64,000 nucleotides of DNA from contig NZ_CP114887.1 in assembly GCF_028747805.1 (NCBI RefSeq), positions 3,745,001-3,809,000 on the forward strand, in the 5' to 3' direction. A program made the translations under genes and the position numbers. The notes under the pieces are model-generated. The model saw only the letters and a list, made by a program, of their open reading frames with translations. It made no database searches and was not told the origin of the DNA. Shown piece after piece: positions 43,223 to 53,338 of the stretch. Each line of letters opens with the position of its first letter. Position 1 is the stretch's first letter. The DNA is from Solibacillus daqui (GTDB lineage: Bacteria; Bacillota; Bacilli; Bacillales_A; Planococcaceae).

Positions 43223-44599
43223 TTGAAACAATCGCTCTGGCTATCTGACCAGCAACCTATATCTGCCCCATCTGTTCAACAATCTATTACTTGCGATATT
43301 TGTATTGTAGGTGGGGGCATTAGTGGCATTTATAGTGCCTATTTATTGGCTAAACAAGGCTTTTCTGTCGTCCTAATCGAAGGACTATCGCACTTTGCTA
43401 ACGGTACAACTGCTTATTCTACTGGCAAATTAACGACACAGCATCAATTAATTTATTCCAAGCTTTCGTTAGAAGATGGGTTACTCTATTACAAAGCAAA
43501 TCGACAAGCAATCGAACAAGTTGTTGAGCAAAACCCAGAGAGCTTTTCACGCGCCACTTCTTTTTTGTATAGCACCACTAAATTAGGCAAAGAACAATTA
43601 ACCGAAGAAGCCAAACGCTATGAACAGTTAGGTATTCCTTACATCGCTACAAAGGATACAGAGCTGTCACTATCAATTGAATTAGCACTTGGCATAAAAG
43701 ACGAAGCGCAAATTAATCCAGTCGCCTTTACAAATCACTTTGCATCATTGGCAAGAAAACATGGGGCAGAGCTCTACTTAAATACACGCATAACAAGTAT
43801 TGACTTGAAAAAGCGTCATTTATTAACAAGTTTGGCGCATTCTATTCACTACAAAAAGCTTATTTTATGCACCCATTACCCAATCGAGGCAATAAAAAAT
43901 TTAACTATGCTTAAATTGCAAATTAGCCGTTCCTATTTAACCGCTACAAAATGCAACGAACTACTTGAAGGCCAATATTTAAGCATTGATACACCCGGTC
44001 GAACAATTCGTACTGCAAGCATTGATGGGAATCCCTATTTTATATACGGGGGCTATTCACACATAGCGGGAACGAATTCAGAAGTGAATTACTATGAATC
44101 CCTTCAGCAAGAAGTACAGGCATTGTTTGAATTGCCAGCACCAAGCTTTTGTTGGGACGCTCAAGACATGATGACTTTCGACCAAATTCCATTTATTGGG
44201 CAAGTAAATCATACAGATGACTCTCTCTATATTGCAACAGGCTTTAATAAATGGGGCTTATCTTCATCACTTGTAGCAGGGCAATTACTTTGCGATTTAT
44301 TAAAAGGAATAAAAAATCCAACTAGCGATTTATTTTCGCCGAGTCGGTCTAATTTTGGGAAAGCATTATATTTTATGTTGCAAAATGGAAGTTTTATCAG
44401 TAAGGAATTCATCAAGGGTTATCTTACGCGAAGAGATGCACCGCGCTGTACTCATTTAGGCTGTAAAACAAGATGGAATGAAAACGATGAGACATGGGAT
44501 TGTCCTTGCCACGGCTCACGCTACAATAAAGAAGGACAAGTAATCGAGGGGCCAGCTGTCTATCCACTGGACATAAAAAAATCCGGTCATTCCACTTAA
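43223..44599 (+). CDS. FAD-dependent oxidoreductase with C-terminal Rieske domain
   Basis: 458 residues from a TTG after AAAAGGTGA. N-terminal FAD-binding DAO fold with the Rossmann motif VGGGISGIYSA; C-terminal Rieske [2Fe-2S] domain with CTHLGC and CPCHGSRY ligands. Similar in layout to B. subtilis YhfW. Substrate unknown. The stop codon lies inside the loop of the terminator hairpin. Confidence 0.92.
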   Translation: MKQSLWLSDQQPISAPSVQQSITCDICIVGGGISGIYSAYLLAKQGFSVVLIEGLSHFANGTTAYSTGKLTTQHQLIYSKLSLEDGLLYYKANRQAIEQVVEQNPESFSRATSFLYSTTKLGKEQLTEEAKRYEQLGIPYIATKDTELSLSIELALGIKDEAQINPVAFTNHFASLARKHGAELYLNTRITSIDLKKRHLLTSLAHSIHYKKLILCTHYPIEAIKNLTMLKLQISRSYLTATKCNELLEGQYLSIDTPGRTIRTASIDGNPYFIYGGYSHIAGTNSEVNYYESLQQEVQALFELPAPSFCWDAQDMMTFDQIPFIGQVNHTDDSLYIATGFNKWGLSSSLVAGQLLCDLLKGIKNPTSDLFSPSRSNFGKALYFMLQNGSFISKEFIKGYLTRRDAPRCTHLGCKTRWNENDETWDCPCHGSRYNKEGQVIEGPAVYPLDIKKSGHST

Positions 44600-44617
44600 G
44601 GAATACCGGATTTTTTG
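44575..44617. terminator. Terminator hairpin spanning a stop codon
   Basis: AATCCGG-CATTCC / GGAAT-CCGGATT hairpin followed by six T on the plus strand. The TAA of the Rieske gene is in the loop, and the convergent ppaC ends 5 bp away. Confidence 0.85.
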
Positions 44618-44621
44618 CTTG

Positions 44622-45548
44622 TTATTTTAAGCCTTCTGTTAATACTGGAACGATTTGTTTTTTACGAGATACAACGCCTGGTAAAGCAATACGGCCATTT
44701 ACAATTTCTGCACCGAAAGCTTTTGCAGCTGCTTCTGCCACTTGACCTGTAGCTACTGCCGTTGAATCATTGTTTAAAATGTCTGTTACAACGAAGAAGA
44801 ATAAATCTAAACCGTTGTCCGCTACATTTTTGTTTAATAAGTTTTCTAACTCTGTTTGACGACCTAATACATCCTCGATATCCACTGCGTTTACTTGTGC
44901 AACGGTTGCTTTGTATCCACCAAATTCGAAGCCTTTCGCGTCTAATGATAATAAATCTTCTAATGATTTATCAGAAAGATCTGCCCCTGCTTTTAACATA
45001 GCCAAACCGTATTCTGCAGCGTCCACACCAGCGATTTCAGCTAATTCGGCACCTGCTTTCACATCTTGCTCTGTGCAAGTTGGTGATTTGAATAATAATG
45101 TATCCGAAACAATTGCTGATAACATAAGACCCGCTATGTTTGCAGGAATTTCTAAGTTATTTTCTTTGAATAATTTGTTTAAAATTGTTGCTGTACATCC
45201 AACTGGCTCTGCACGGAAGTATAGTGGATCAGCTGTTTGGAAATTTGCAATACGGTGGTGATCGATTACTTCGGTAATTTGAACGTCTTCGATTCCATCA
45301 GCTGATTGTTGGAATTCGTTGTGGTCTACTAAAATTACTTGAGCTGCTTCGTCTTTTACGTTAGAGATTAAGCGAGGTGCTTCGAAACCAAATTTATCTA
45401 AAGCGAATTGTGTTTCGTTGTTTATTTCACCTAAACGCACTGCTTCTGCATCTACACCTATTTGTTGTTTTAAGTACGCATAAACGATCGCGGATGTAAT
45501 TGTATCTGTATCTGGATTTTTATGTCCGAAAACTAGTGTTTTACTCAT
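44622..45548 (-). CDS. ppaC: Manganese-dependent inorganic pyrophosphatase
   Basis: 308 residues of the DHH family, family II pyrophosphatase. Metal motifs [14 protein letters not shown] and DHHRI; C-terminal DHHA2 domain with SRKKQIVP. It hydrolyses pyrophosphate to phosphate in the cytosol. Normal length, stands alone. Confidence 0.97.
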   Translation of the reverse strand: MSKTLVFGHKNPDTDTITSAIVYAYLKQQIGVDAEAVRLGEINNETQFALDKFGFEAPRLISNVKDEAAQVILVDHNEFQQSADGIEDVQITEVIDHHRIANFQTADPLYFRAEPVGCTATILNKLFKENNLEIPANIAGLMLSAIVSDTLLFKSPTCTEQDVKAGAELAEIAGVDAAEYGLAMLKAGADLSDKSLEDLLSLDAKGFEFGGYKATVAQVNAVDIEDVLGRQTELENLLNKNVADNGLDLFFFVVTDILNNDSTAVATGQVAEAAAKAFGAEIVNGRIALPGVVSRKKQIVPVLTEGLK

Positions 45549-45733
45549 GAATTGAGCCTCCTATATGAAATGCTTTTCGATTACCATTTTAACATAACGC
45601 TATGAAGAGAAGAATAGAAGTTTTCTTGTAGTTTCCTGTTTAAAATTTAATATTTTATAATAAATTTATGATATTTTTTACGGTTTTGTTATACAATAGG
45701 TTTTGGAAATGAAAAGAAATGAGGAATTAATAA

Positions 45734-46519
45734 ATGAAAAAAATGGAAAAGAAATATATTCCATTGGCACAGTTTTTTGAAACATGTACTCAAAGTACAT
45801 TTACTCTTACATATGAAGAAATTCAAAATATTATGGGTCATGAACTACCAAATGCAGCGTATTTAAACGTGAGCTGGTGGAAAAAAACAAAAGCACCTTC
45901 AACACATTTTTTTGCTTGGATTAACTGTGATTACTATGTAACTAATGTAACTTTAGGGCATTCTGTAACATTCTCAAGCGCTGAACAAGATGTCGTGAGT
46001 GATGATAAGCCTCAAAGTACATATATTACACGTCCAATTGAAGCTAATGATGCTCGTGCTTATATCAATTTACAAGAAGAATTATTCGCTCAGTCTCCAT
46101 TTGGCTATTATACCCATCAAGAACGCAATTTAACGGTACAACAAGTACGCAAAACAATTGCAGATTGGCGCAAAGACAAAACAAGTACCATACTTCTTTG
46201 CATTTACAATGGACAATTTGCGGGCTATACAACGCTATTAGGTAATACAGCTTCTCGTACAAAACATATTGCAAACGTGCGCATCGCCATCCACAATGAT
46301 TTCCAACAAAAAGGCCTTGCTACTGTTCTCTTAAAGGAAGCTGAAAAATGGGCTCGCACAAATGGGATATCACGTTTTGAAGCAAGTGTGACAATAACAA
46401 ATACGATTGCACATCACTTGTTCGACAAGTTAAATTACTCCAAAGAGGGCACACGTACTCAAGCAATAAAAATCGATGAACAATTCGTCGATGAAGTACT
46501 ATATAGTAAAATTTTTTAA
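45734..46519 (+). CDS. DUF7662-like domain fused to GNAT acetyltransferase
   Basis: 261 residues. The first 80 residues (PLAQFFETC ... LTYEEIQNIMGHELPNAA ... SWWKKT ... VTLGHSVTF) match the pattern of the small DUF7662 domain. Residues about 96-260 are a GNAT domain with the acetyl-CoA loop DFQQKGLATVLLKEA. Substrate unknown. The match of the N-terminal domain is from memory. GAGG is 8 nt before the ATG. Confidence 0.78.
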   Translation: MKKMEKKYIPLAQFFETCTQSTFTLTYEEIQNIMGHELPNAAYLNVSWWKKTKAPSTHFFAWINCDYYVTNVTLGHSVTFSSAEQDVVSDDKPQSTYITRPIEANDARAYINLQEELFAQSPFGYYTHQERNLTVQQVRKTIADWRKDKTSTILLCIYNGQFAGYTTLLGNTASRTKHIANVRIAIHNDFQQKGLATVLLKEAEKWARTNGISRFEASVTITNTIAHHLFDKLNYSKEGTRTQAIKIDEQFVDEVLYSKIF

Positions 46520-46521
46520 TA

Positions 46522-46562
46522 AAAGAGACGTAAAGGTCCCCTATAACCTTTACGTCTTTTTC
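46522..46562. terminator. Bidirectional terminator
   Basis: AGACGTAAAGGT (46526-46537) pairs perfectly with ACCTTTACGTCT (46546-46557). Shared by the GNAT fusion gene and the convergent rpiR-type gene. Confidence 0.9.
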
Positions 46563-47406
46563 ATTGGCCAATCGCTATTAATTTTGATTGCCTTCTTTTT
46601 TGCTGTAGTTTAAATCCCTCATATTGCTGTGGCTGTTTACTTACCATTTCTTCAACTAACAAATGTAATAATGCAAAAATCGCAATCGTACATGTAGCGC
46701 CACCTTCCTGCGCAGACGGAACATATAAAACAATATTAGCAGGTTCATCTGTTTTTAAAGGTTTATCACGAATAGCTACGACCTTGACATTTTTATGTTT
46801 CGCGATTTCTACTGTAGTAGCCACATCTTCATACTCTTCATCTAATGCAAATACTACCAATAATGACTGCTCATCCATCATCGCAAGCTGTTGTGCAATT
46901 TTGTCTGCTTCATGAGGTATGAAAAATACGTTCTCCCGTAGCATCGTTAAATTATTGTACATCCAAAACGCAGCTGGTGCAGATTGTCTAAATCCTAAGA
47001 AATGAATACGTTTAGTGCTATGTAATAGTTGAATCACTTGTTCGACATCATGCTCCACTAATCCGTTAAACGTTTTTGAAATACCCGCTAAATCACGTTT
47101 TACAATTTGGGCGCCAAGTTGATTATTTTTTATTTTTTTCGTAGGCAATGCTTTTTTTACAGCGGCCACTTCGCCTTTATCAATCAAGTGTGCCTTAATT
47201 TGATCTTGCAATTCACCAAAACCGGATAAATCCATCGCATAACAAAAACGAATAACTGTAGACTCACTAACATCTGCTAAACGGCCTACTTCAGAAGCGA
47301 TTTGTGTCGCTACAACATTCGGATTATCGCTTACAAATTGGGCTACTTTACGCTGCCCTTTAGATAAATGAATGTACTTTCTTTTAATCTCATCACAAAT
47401 ACTCAA
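46561..47406 (-). CDS. MurR/RpiR family transcriptional regulator
   Basis: 281 residues: N-terminal HTH_6 domain (EVGRLADVSESTVIRFCYAM) and C-terminal SIS sugar-phosphate-binding domain (about 110-250). Such regulators sense phosphosugars. No sugar operon is adjacent; the nearest gene upstream is the niaP-type transporter on the same strand, beyond its terminator. Confidence 0.9.
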   Translation of the reverse strand: MSICDEIKRKYIHLSKGQRKVAQFVSDNPNVVATQIASEVGRLADVSESTVIRFCYAMDLSGFGELQDQIKAHLIDKGEVAAVKKALPTKKIKNNQLGAQIVKRDLAGISKTFNGLVEHDVEQVIQLLHSTKRIHFLGFRQSAPAAFWMYNNLTMLRENVFFIPHEADKIAQQLAMMDEQSLLVVFALDEEYEDVATTVEIAKHKNVKVVAIRDKPLKTDEPANIVLYVPSAQEGGATCTIAIFALLHLLVEEMVSKQPQQYEGFKLQQKRRQSKLIAIGQ

Positions 47407-47767
47407 CTTTCTCCCTCTCCTTTTCTCACTATCTATTTAACCTCAATAAAACTTGTGACTCTTACCAATTCGAATAAAATAAATCCCCAACCTAAGCAAG
47501 CTTATGTGTACACGCCTAAATTAGAGTAAGCTAACAGTGCTATGTAAACTTCCGTACAACAATCCTAATAATAAAGGATACATTATCATGAATATTAATA
47601 GAATTCAATGAGTTTTCAGAAAAAACTTCAACTAGCTAAAGAATCAATGTTTTTATGTATAAAATTGACATAATTTTGTAAAGATTAAAAGAATACATAA
47701 AGAATTACTAAGAGTGCACTTTTCTTATATAAATACTCAGATTAAATATAGTGTATATCGGATGTTT
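47407..47767. other. 361-bp AT-rich region upstream of the rpiR-type gene
   Basis: No reading frame and no repeat copy. It presumably carries the promoter of the rpiR-type gene, but I see no clear operator. Confidence 0.4.
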
Positions 47768-47804
47768 AAAAGGGCTCATTTCTGTATGAAATGAGCCCTT
47801 TAAT
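47766..47804 (-). terminator. Terminator after the niaP-type gene
   Basis: AAAGGGCTCATTTC pairs perfectly with GAAATGAGCCCTTT across a 5-nt loop, just after the stop codon at 47812. Confidence 0.85.
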
Positions 47805-47811
47805 AAAGCAA

Positions 47812-49044
47812 TTATTGTAATTCTGTTTGCTTTGTTTCTTTCCCTAAGAAGATAACCGCCAGTACGCCAATAACAATTGCTACACAGAAAATCGTAAAGA
47901 TATAACTAATATCATAGCCTTTCGCAAGCAGTGACCCTACAAGTAGCGGTCCAAAAATACCACCTACACGTCCAATCGCCGCAGCCATCCCTGCACCTGT
48001 ACCGCGCACAATTGCAGGATATTGTTCTGGTGTGTACGCATATAACGCACCCCATGCACCTAAATTAAAGAACGATAATAACATGCCTGAAATAAGCAAT
48101 GTTGTTGCAGTTTCAGCACCACCAAATACAAATGCACTCGCAGCTGTCCCTAAAAGATATGTAACAAGTACAAATTTACGTCCGAACTTTTCGATGAACC
48201 AAGCAGCTGTAAAATAACCTGGTAATTGTGCTAACGTCATAATTAACACATATTTAAAACTTGAAATTAAATCGAACCCTTTTCCAACCATAACACTTGG
48301 TAACCATAAAAACATGCCATAATATGAAAATACAACTGCAAACCATAAAATCCATAGCATAAATGTATTGCGTGCATATTTCTTATTCCATACTTCTGCA
48401 ATATTTTGAAAAACTGAACGCTTTTTTGATTCAGCTTTTACTACAAACTGCGGTGAATCAGGTAGCTTTATACGTATGTATATTGCATAAAGCGCTGGTA
48501 TTGCTGTTAGTAATAATGCAACTCGCCAGCCTTCAATTGGCCAGAAATCTGCTGGAATAACAAAATATGAAATAATAGCGGCAATTAACCAACCACCAGC
48601 CCAAAAGCTTTCTAATAATACAACGACGCGTCCTCGTTCTTCTGCTTTTACACTTTCTGAAACAAGTGTTGAAGCAACTGGTAGTTCACCACCTAGCCCC
48701 ATCCCTACAAAGAAACGTAACATTAAAAATGCTGTTAGCGTTGTCGTGAATGCTGACAACCCACTTGCAACAGAAAATAATATTAACGTCCACATAAAAA
48801 TTTGCTTACGCCCAACTTTATCTGCTAATACGCCAAATAAAAGTGCACCAACAGCCATTCCAATAGAGTTAATTGATCCGATCCAACCCATTTGGCTACT
48901 ATTTAATCCCCAATCTACCGCTAGTGCGGCAATAACGAATGAAAGAATACCGACATCCATTGCATCAAACATCCAACCAACACCCGCAACGCCTAACAGC
49001 TTATTGCGTGAAAGTGGCTGTGCTTGTTGTTTTTGCTTTCCCAT
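47812..49044 (-). CDS. niaP: MFS transporter, NiaP (niacin) type
   Basis: 410 residues from the ATG at 49044 (GGGGAG upstream). Twelve membrane segments with the MFS loop GVLADKVGRKQIF. It follows B. subtilis NiaP (YceI) almost residue for residue in the N-terminal GWMFDAMDVGILSF, GMGLGGELPVASTLVSE and C-terminal GKETKQTEL. NiaP takes up nicotinate/nicotinamide. No NAD genes adjacent. Confidence 0.9.
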   Translation of the reverse strand: MGKQKQQAQPLSRNKLLGVAGVGWMFDAMDVGILSFVIAALAVDWGLNSSQMGWIGSINSIGMAVGALLFGVLADKVGRKQIFMWTLILFSVASGLSAFTTTLTAFLMLRFFVGMGLGGELPVASTLVSESVKAEERGRVVVLLESFWAGGWLIAAIISYFVIPADFWPIEGWRVALLLTAIPALYAIYIRIKLPDSPQFVVKAESKKRSVFQNIAEVWNKKYARNTFMLWILWFAVVFSYYGMFLWLPSVMVGKGFDLISSFKYVLIMTLAQLPGYFTAAWFIEKFGRKFVLVTYLLGTAASAFVFGGAETATTLLISGMLLSFFNLGAWGALYAYTPEQYPAIVRGTGAGMAAAIGRVGGIFGPLLVGSLLAKGYDISYIFTIFCVAIVIGVLAVIFLGKETKQTELQ

Positions 49045-49248
49045 TTTACTCCCCAACCTTCCATGTGTCTTTACACCTGACTTAACATTTTCTATCATAC
49101 ATTTGTTTCTCAAAAGTGACAACTACTTTCTAATTTATTGAATAGTTTAGACAATTTATTTTTTCCTATTGAAATAGACACCTTATAGGTTTAAAATGTC
49201 TTGTATATAAAAACAACTGTTCACCTAGTGAGAACATAAGGAGCTAAT

Positions 49249-50313
49249 TTGTCTATGTGGAAAGGTCTAATCGAAGAATATAAACAGTATTTACCTGTTA
49301 CAGAAAATACACCCGCTTTATCTTTAAATGAAGGAAACACACCTCTAATCCCTTTAGTGAACTTATCAAAAGAGTTAGGAATTGAGCTTTACGGTAAAAT
49401 CGAAGGCGCAAACCCAACTGGTTCATTTAAAGACCGCGGCATGGTATTTGCTGTAGCTAAAGCAATTGAAGAAGGTTCAAAAGTTGTTATTTGTGCTTCT
49501 ACAGGTAACACATCTGCGGCAGCAGCTGCTTATGCAACGCGTGCTGGTATTCAATCAATCGTTGTTATCCCAAAAGGAAAGGTAGCGCTTGGTAAACTTG
49601 CTCAAGCTTGCATGTACGGTGCAAAAATTATTGAAATCGATGGTAACTTTGATGATGCCCTTAATATTGTGCGCAAAATTGGTGAAACTACTCCAATCGC
49701 ACTTGTTAACTCGGTCAATCCATACCGAATCGAAGGACAAAAAACAGCTGCTTTTGAAATCGTTGATCAACTTGGTCAAGCACCAGACTATTTATGCATT
49801 CCAGTAGGTAACGCTGGTAACATTACAGCTTATTGGAAAGGATTTAAGGAATATAATGAAGTAAAACAATCAGGTCTGCCTAAAATGTACGGCTTTGAAG
49901 CAGAAGGTGCTGCTGCTATCGTAAAAGGTGAGCCTATTGCTAATCCAGAAACAGTCGCAACAGCTATCCGTATCGGTAACCCAGCTAGCTGGAAATTTGC
50001 TGAAGCCGCACGTGACGAATCAGGCGGTATCATCGACTCAGTAACAGACGACGAAATTTTAGCAGCATACCAATTAATTGCAGGCCGTGAAGGGATTTTC
50101 GTTGAGCCAGGCTCTGCTGCATCATTAGCAGGTGTTATTAAATCTGTAAAAGCAGGCAAAATCGCTGAGGGTAGCCGCGTTGTTACTGTATTTACAGGTA
50201 ACGGCTTAAAAGACCCTGATACAGCAATGAGCGTTTCAACTGTTGACCTAGTATCGCTTAAAAACGATGAACAAGAAATCCGTAACTACATCGAAGGCGT
50301 ATTCAGTCTATGA
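49249..50313 (+). CDS. thrC: Threonine synthase
   Basis: 354 residues, PLP fold type II. PLP lysine in [11 protein letters not shown]; phosphate loop [10 protein letters not shown]. It makes threonine from O-phosphohomoserine. AAGGAG is 5 nt before a TTG (49249) and 11 nt before the ATG at 49255 (MWKGLIEEY), which is the usual start of the family; either is possible. Its end overlaps thrB by 4 bp. hom is not adjacent, unlike in B. subtilis hom-thrC-thrB. No T-box is seen in the short leader. Confidence 0.96.
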   Translation: MSMWKGLIEEYKQYLPVTENTPALSLNEGNTPLIPLVNLSKELGIELYGKIEGANPTGSFKDRGMVFAVAKAIEEGSKVVICASTGNTSAAAAAYATRAGIQSIVVIPKGKVALGKLAQACMYGAKIIEIDGNFDDALNIVRKIGETTPIALVNSVNPYRIEGQKTAAFEIVDQLGQAPDYLCIPVGNAGNITAYWKGFKEYNEVKQSGLPKMYGFEAEGAAAIVKGEPIANPETVATAIRIGNPASWKFAEAARDESGGIIDSVTDDEILAAYQLIAGREGIFVEPGSAASLAGVIKSVKAGKIAEGSRVVTVFTGNGLKDPDTAMSVSTVDLVSLKNDEQEIRNYIEGVFSL

Positions 50314-51218
50314 GTAAATGGCAAATCAAAGTCCCTGGCAGTACAGCAAATTTAGGACCTGGATTTGACTCAATTGGACTTGGACTTTCTCTTTACTTAA
50401 CGTTAGACGTAACATTGCAAAATGAGTGGGAATTTGTTCATATTGGTGAACACGTTCCTACTGACACAACAGTTGAAACACATTTAATTTATATAATTGC
50501 ACAGCAAATAGCCGCACAGTACAATACGAACTTAAAACCATGTAAAGTTGAAATGACGAGCGAATTGCCACTTGCGCGTGGTTTAGGTAGTAGTGCTGCG
50601 GCAATTGTTGCAGGGATTGAATTAGCAAACCTTCTAGGAGGTTTAAATTTATCGACCCAAGACAAGCTCAATATTTCTTCCCAAATTGAGGGACATCCTG
50701 ACAATGCAACAGCTTCTGTTCTTGGTGGATTAACAATTTCTTCAATGGATGAACAAGGTATTGTGGATACACTGCATATTCCAGAAGTAGATGCAGCTTT
50801 TGTCGTGTTCATTCCAAATGTTGAGCTAAAAACAGCGGATTCACGAGGGGTTTTACCTCAGGACTTTAATCGAGGCTATGCAGTACGAGCAAGCGCTAAC
50901 GCAAATATGCTAGCCGCATCACTCATTGCAAAAGATTATGTACGTATCGGTCATTATATGGAACAAGACCTGTTCCATGAACCATTTCGAGCAAAGCTAA
51001 TTCCAAACTACTCTGAAATTCGTTCAGCTGCTAAACAAGCCGGCGCATACGGTACAGCATTAAGCGGTGCTGGTCCAACATTAATTTCTATTATACCAAC
51101 CGCTATTCAAGAGCAATTCCTTACAGCTATGAACGCACAGTTTCCAGAACATCGCATCGTCTTAACACAAGCAGATGCTATAGGCTCTCGCGTTGTGGCA
51201 TATGAACAAAAACATTAA
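50310..51218 (+). CDS. thrB: Homoserine kinase
   Basis: 302 residues of the GHMP kinase family. Motifs [31 protein letters not shown] and [13 protein letters not shown]. It phosphorylates homoserine for ThrC. ATGA overlap with thrC shows translational coupling. Confidence 0.97.
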   Translation: MSKWQIKVPGSTANLGPGFDSIGLGLSLYLTLDVTLQNEWEFVHIGEHVPTDTTVETHLIYIIAQQIAAQYNTNLKPCKVEMTSELPLARGLGSSAAAIVAGIELANLLGGLNLSTQDKLNISSQIEGHPDNATASVLGGLTISSMDEQGIVDTLHIPEVDAAFVVFIPNVELKTADSRGVLPQDFNRGYAVRASANANMLAASLIAKDYVRIGHYMEQDLFHEPFRAKLIPNYSEIRSAAKQAGAYGTALSGAGPTLISIIPTAIQEQFLTAMNAQFPEHRIVLTQADAIGSRVVAYEQKH

Positions 51219-51381
51219 GTGGTGAGTGCATTTGAGGTTTTATAACTTTTAATGCACTCTTTCTTTTTTGATGCATCTTCAATCATTCCTCATACTAAAG
51301 ACTGACATTTTACTATTTTTGCATACATCTCTTACTAAACGGGTATATTAAGTAATCTACAAGTTGAAAGGGGTAATGTAT

Positions 51382-52029
51382 ATGAAAATTGCTGTGATTG
51401 GAGCTGCTGGTAAGGCAGGGACTCATATTTTACGTGAGGCAATTATGCGTAACCACGATGCTACAGCCATCATTAAAAATAGCGCAACGTTACAAGTCGA
51501 GGATGTAGCTATTATTGAAAGTGATTTATTCCATTTAACAAAAGAACAACTTGCTCCTTTTAATATTATTGTGAATGCCTTTGCCCCACTACCAGGAGAG
51601 GCACATTTACATGTTACAGCTGGAAAGCACTTAATATCGTTATTAGAAGGTACCGACAAAACACTATTTGTCGTTGGAAGCTCGGGCTGCCTCTTTGTTG
51701 ATAAGGCACATACAAAACGTTTAATGGACACTGAAGACTATCCAGAACAACTCGTCGCAAATGCTAAGGCACAATTGCAAAATCTACAAGACTTAGAAAA
51801 TTCCTCGATTCATTGGACTTTTGTCATTCCTTCTGCGATGTTCGATTCAGACGGGCCACGTACAGGACATTATATAACGGGCAATGAAAAACTATTAGTT
51901 AACTCACAATTTAATAGTTATATAAGTTACGCAGACTATGCCGTAGCCCTATTAGATGAAATCGAAAATAACGAACATAAAAACTCAAGCTTCACCGTTG
52001 CATCAGAAAACGTAACGACCGCTTCTTAA
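51382..52029 (+). CDS. NAD(P)-binding oxidoreductase of the NmrA/YwnB type
   Basis: 215 residues from the ATG at 51382, 8 nt after AAAGGGG. N-terminal Rossmann motif IGAAGKAGTHI, then GSSGCLFVD and SAMFDSDGPRTG as in YwnB-like atypical short-chain dehydrogenases. Substrate unknown. Its end abuts repeat copy L. Confidence 0.88.
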   Translation: MKIAVIGAAGKAGTHILREAIMRNHDATAIIKNSATLQVEDVAIIESDLFHLTKEQLAPFNIIVNAFAPLPGEAHLHVTAGKHLISLLEGTDKTLFVVGSSGCLFVDKAHTKRLMDTEDYPEQLVANAKAQLQNLQDLENSSIHWTFVIPSAMFDSDGPRTGHYITGNEKLLVNSQFNSYISYADYAVALLDEIENNEHKNSSFTVASENVTTAS

Positions 52030-52032
52030 GTA

Positions 52033-52216
52033 GTAAGAAAAGCGCTAAAGCGCCCTTCCAGCCCCGAGTGGGCAAAACACCACATCCATGTGGCATGCCC
52101 TCAATGATTCACATCGTATGAGCCGCAAGTTTTGGAGAGCCCGATGCAAAAGTAAACGCACCACCACTTTTGCAGGTGGGTTCTAATGGTGCGAGGGGCT
52201 GCGCTTTAGCCTAGAC
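52033..52216 (+). repeat. Family 3 structured intergenic repeat, copy L
   Basis: Terminal inverted arms AAAGCGC...AGCCCC (52047-52065) and GGGGCTGCGCTTT (52195-52207) close the element. Inside, GGGCA/TGCCC (52070-52100) encloses CCACAT-CC-ATGTGG with AAACA (5) left and CA (2) right; a degenerate CATCGTA-tip hairpin follows (52108-52122). Confidence 0.82.
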
Positions 52217-52253
52217 ACTTTGGAAAATTTTATATTTTCTTATACTGTTAAAA

Positions 52254-52302
52254 AAATAAAAGCACAGAAATTTTTAGTCTGTAAAATTTCTGTGCTTTAT
52301 TA
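52254..52302. terminator. Long bidirectional terminator
   Basis: AAAGCACAGAAATTTT pairs perfectly with AAAATTTCTGTGCTTT (ending 52298), with A/T runs on both sides. It ends the ZIP gene on the minus strand. Confidence 0.88.
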
Positions 52303-52311
52303 AATTCCTAA

Positions 52312-53133
52312 TTATGCAAGCAGTACTAAGCTTACTGCCATAACTGCCATACCTGCAATTAAACCGTAAATTGATGAATGGGCTTCATCATACTTCTTTG
52401 CTGCAGGTAATAATTCATCAATGGAAATGAACACCATAATCCCTGCAACCCCAGCAAATATAATCCCAAACATTGTATCAGTCATAAACTGCATTAAAAT
52501 TAAATAGGCGATTAATGCACCAATTGGTTCAGATAAACCTGAAGCGAACGACCATTTAAACGCCTTCATACGCTTACCTGTCGCATAGAAAATTGGAATT
52601 GCCACGGCAATACCTTCTGGGATGTTATGAATCGCTACGGCAATCGCAATTGCAATCCCAACATTAGGATCCTGTAATACTGACATAAACGTCGCAATCC
52701 CTTCTGGGAAATTATGTATCGCAATTGCAAGTGCTGTAAATAATCCCATTTTCATTAAACGATCTGCTTCAATATCTCCCTGCCCAAGACTTTGCGCTTT
52801 TTGTACATCTTCTACTGATTTTACTTCATGTGGGTTGTTACCCTTTGGAATAAAACGGTCGATTAATGCAATGACAAACATTCCACCAAAAAAACCAACT
52901 ATTGTGAGCCAATACCCCATTTTATCGCCATGAACATTTACTAATGCAGCTTTTGCTTTCACAAAGATTTCAACAAGTGAAACATATATCATGACACCTG
53001 CTGAAAAACCTAATGCAATCGATAAGAACCTTTTATTTGTACGGGTAGTAAAAAAGGCAATTAAACTACCAATCCCCGTAGAAAGCCCAGCAAAGAGCGT
53101 TAAACCTAACGCTAATAATACGTCATCACCCAT
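52312..53133 (-). CDS. zupT: ZIP family metal transporter (ZupT type)
   Basis: 273 residues from the ATG at 53133 (GAAGGAGAA upstream). Eight membrane segments with the metal-binding motifs AIHNFPEGIATF and AIHNIPEGIAVA in helices IV and V. It imports zinc and other divalent metals. Its own terminator follows. Regulator not evident. Confidence 0.93.
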   Translation of the reverse strand: MGDDVLLALGLTLFAGLSTGIGSLIAFFTTRTNKRFLSIALGFSAGVMIYVSLVEIFVKAKAALVNVHGDKMGYWLTIVGFFGGMFVIALIDRFIPKGNNPHEVKSVEDVQKAQSLGQGDIEADRLMKMGLFTALAIAIHNFPEGIATFMSVLQDPNVGIAIAIAVAIHNIPEGIAVAIPIFYATGKRMKAFKWSFASGLSEPIGALIAYLILMQFMTDTMFGIIFAGVAGIMVFISIDELLPAAKKYDEAHSSIYGLIAGMAVMAVSLVLLA

Positions 53134-53243
53134 ATGATTCTCCTTCTTCATTCTATTAATTAGTCTTATTATAACCTCAAAGTTTCCTTCACTCAACTTT
53201 TTTCAATAAGGTAACATCTTATGTTATAAGCCAAATTTCATAG

Positions 53244-53287
53244 CAAAAAAAGACTGTCCAAAAGGTGTTTCCCTTTTGAACAGTCTC
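53244..53287 (-). terminator. Terminator after the PAP2 gene
   Basis: AGACTGT-CAAAAGG / CCTTTTG-ACAGTCT hairpin (53251-53286) with seven T on the minus strand. Confidence 0.87.
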
Positions 53288-53333
53288 GTCTCATACCAAT
53301 ATAAACCTCTTTTTACGGTGGTCAAAGTTACTT
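53285..53333 (+). repeat. Family 2 repeat, partial copy M
   Basis: GTCTCATACCAATAT ... TTTTTACGGTGGTCAAAG matches the left part of copies I and J (GTCTCATGTATTACTAT ... TTTTCACGGTGGTCGCAAG). The hairpin core is missing. It lies just beyond the stop codon of the PAP2 gene. Confidence 0.6.
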
Positions 53334-53338
53334 CTTCG

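Noticed and set aside
49123-49248. Possible T-box leader before thrC
   Set aside because: Only 126 bp, no T-box sequence, no specifier stem and no terminator. A short palindrome GTTCAC/GTGAGAAC is the only structure.
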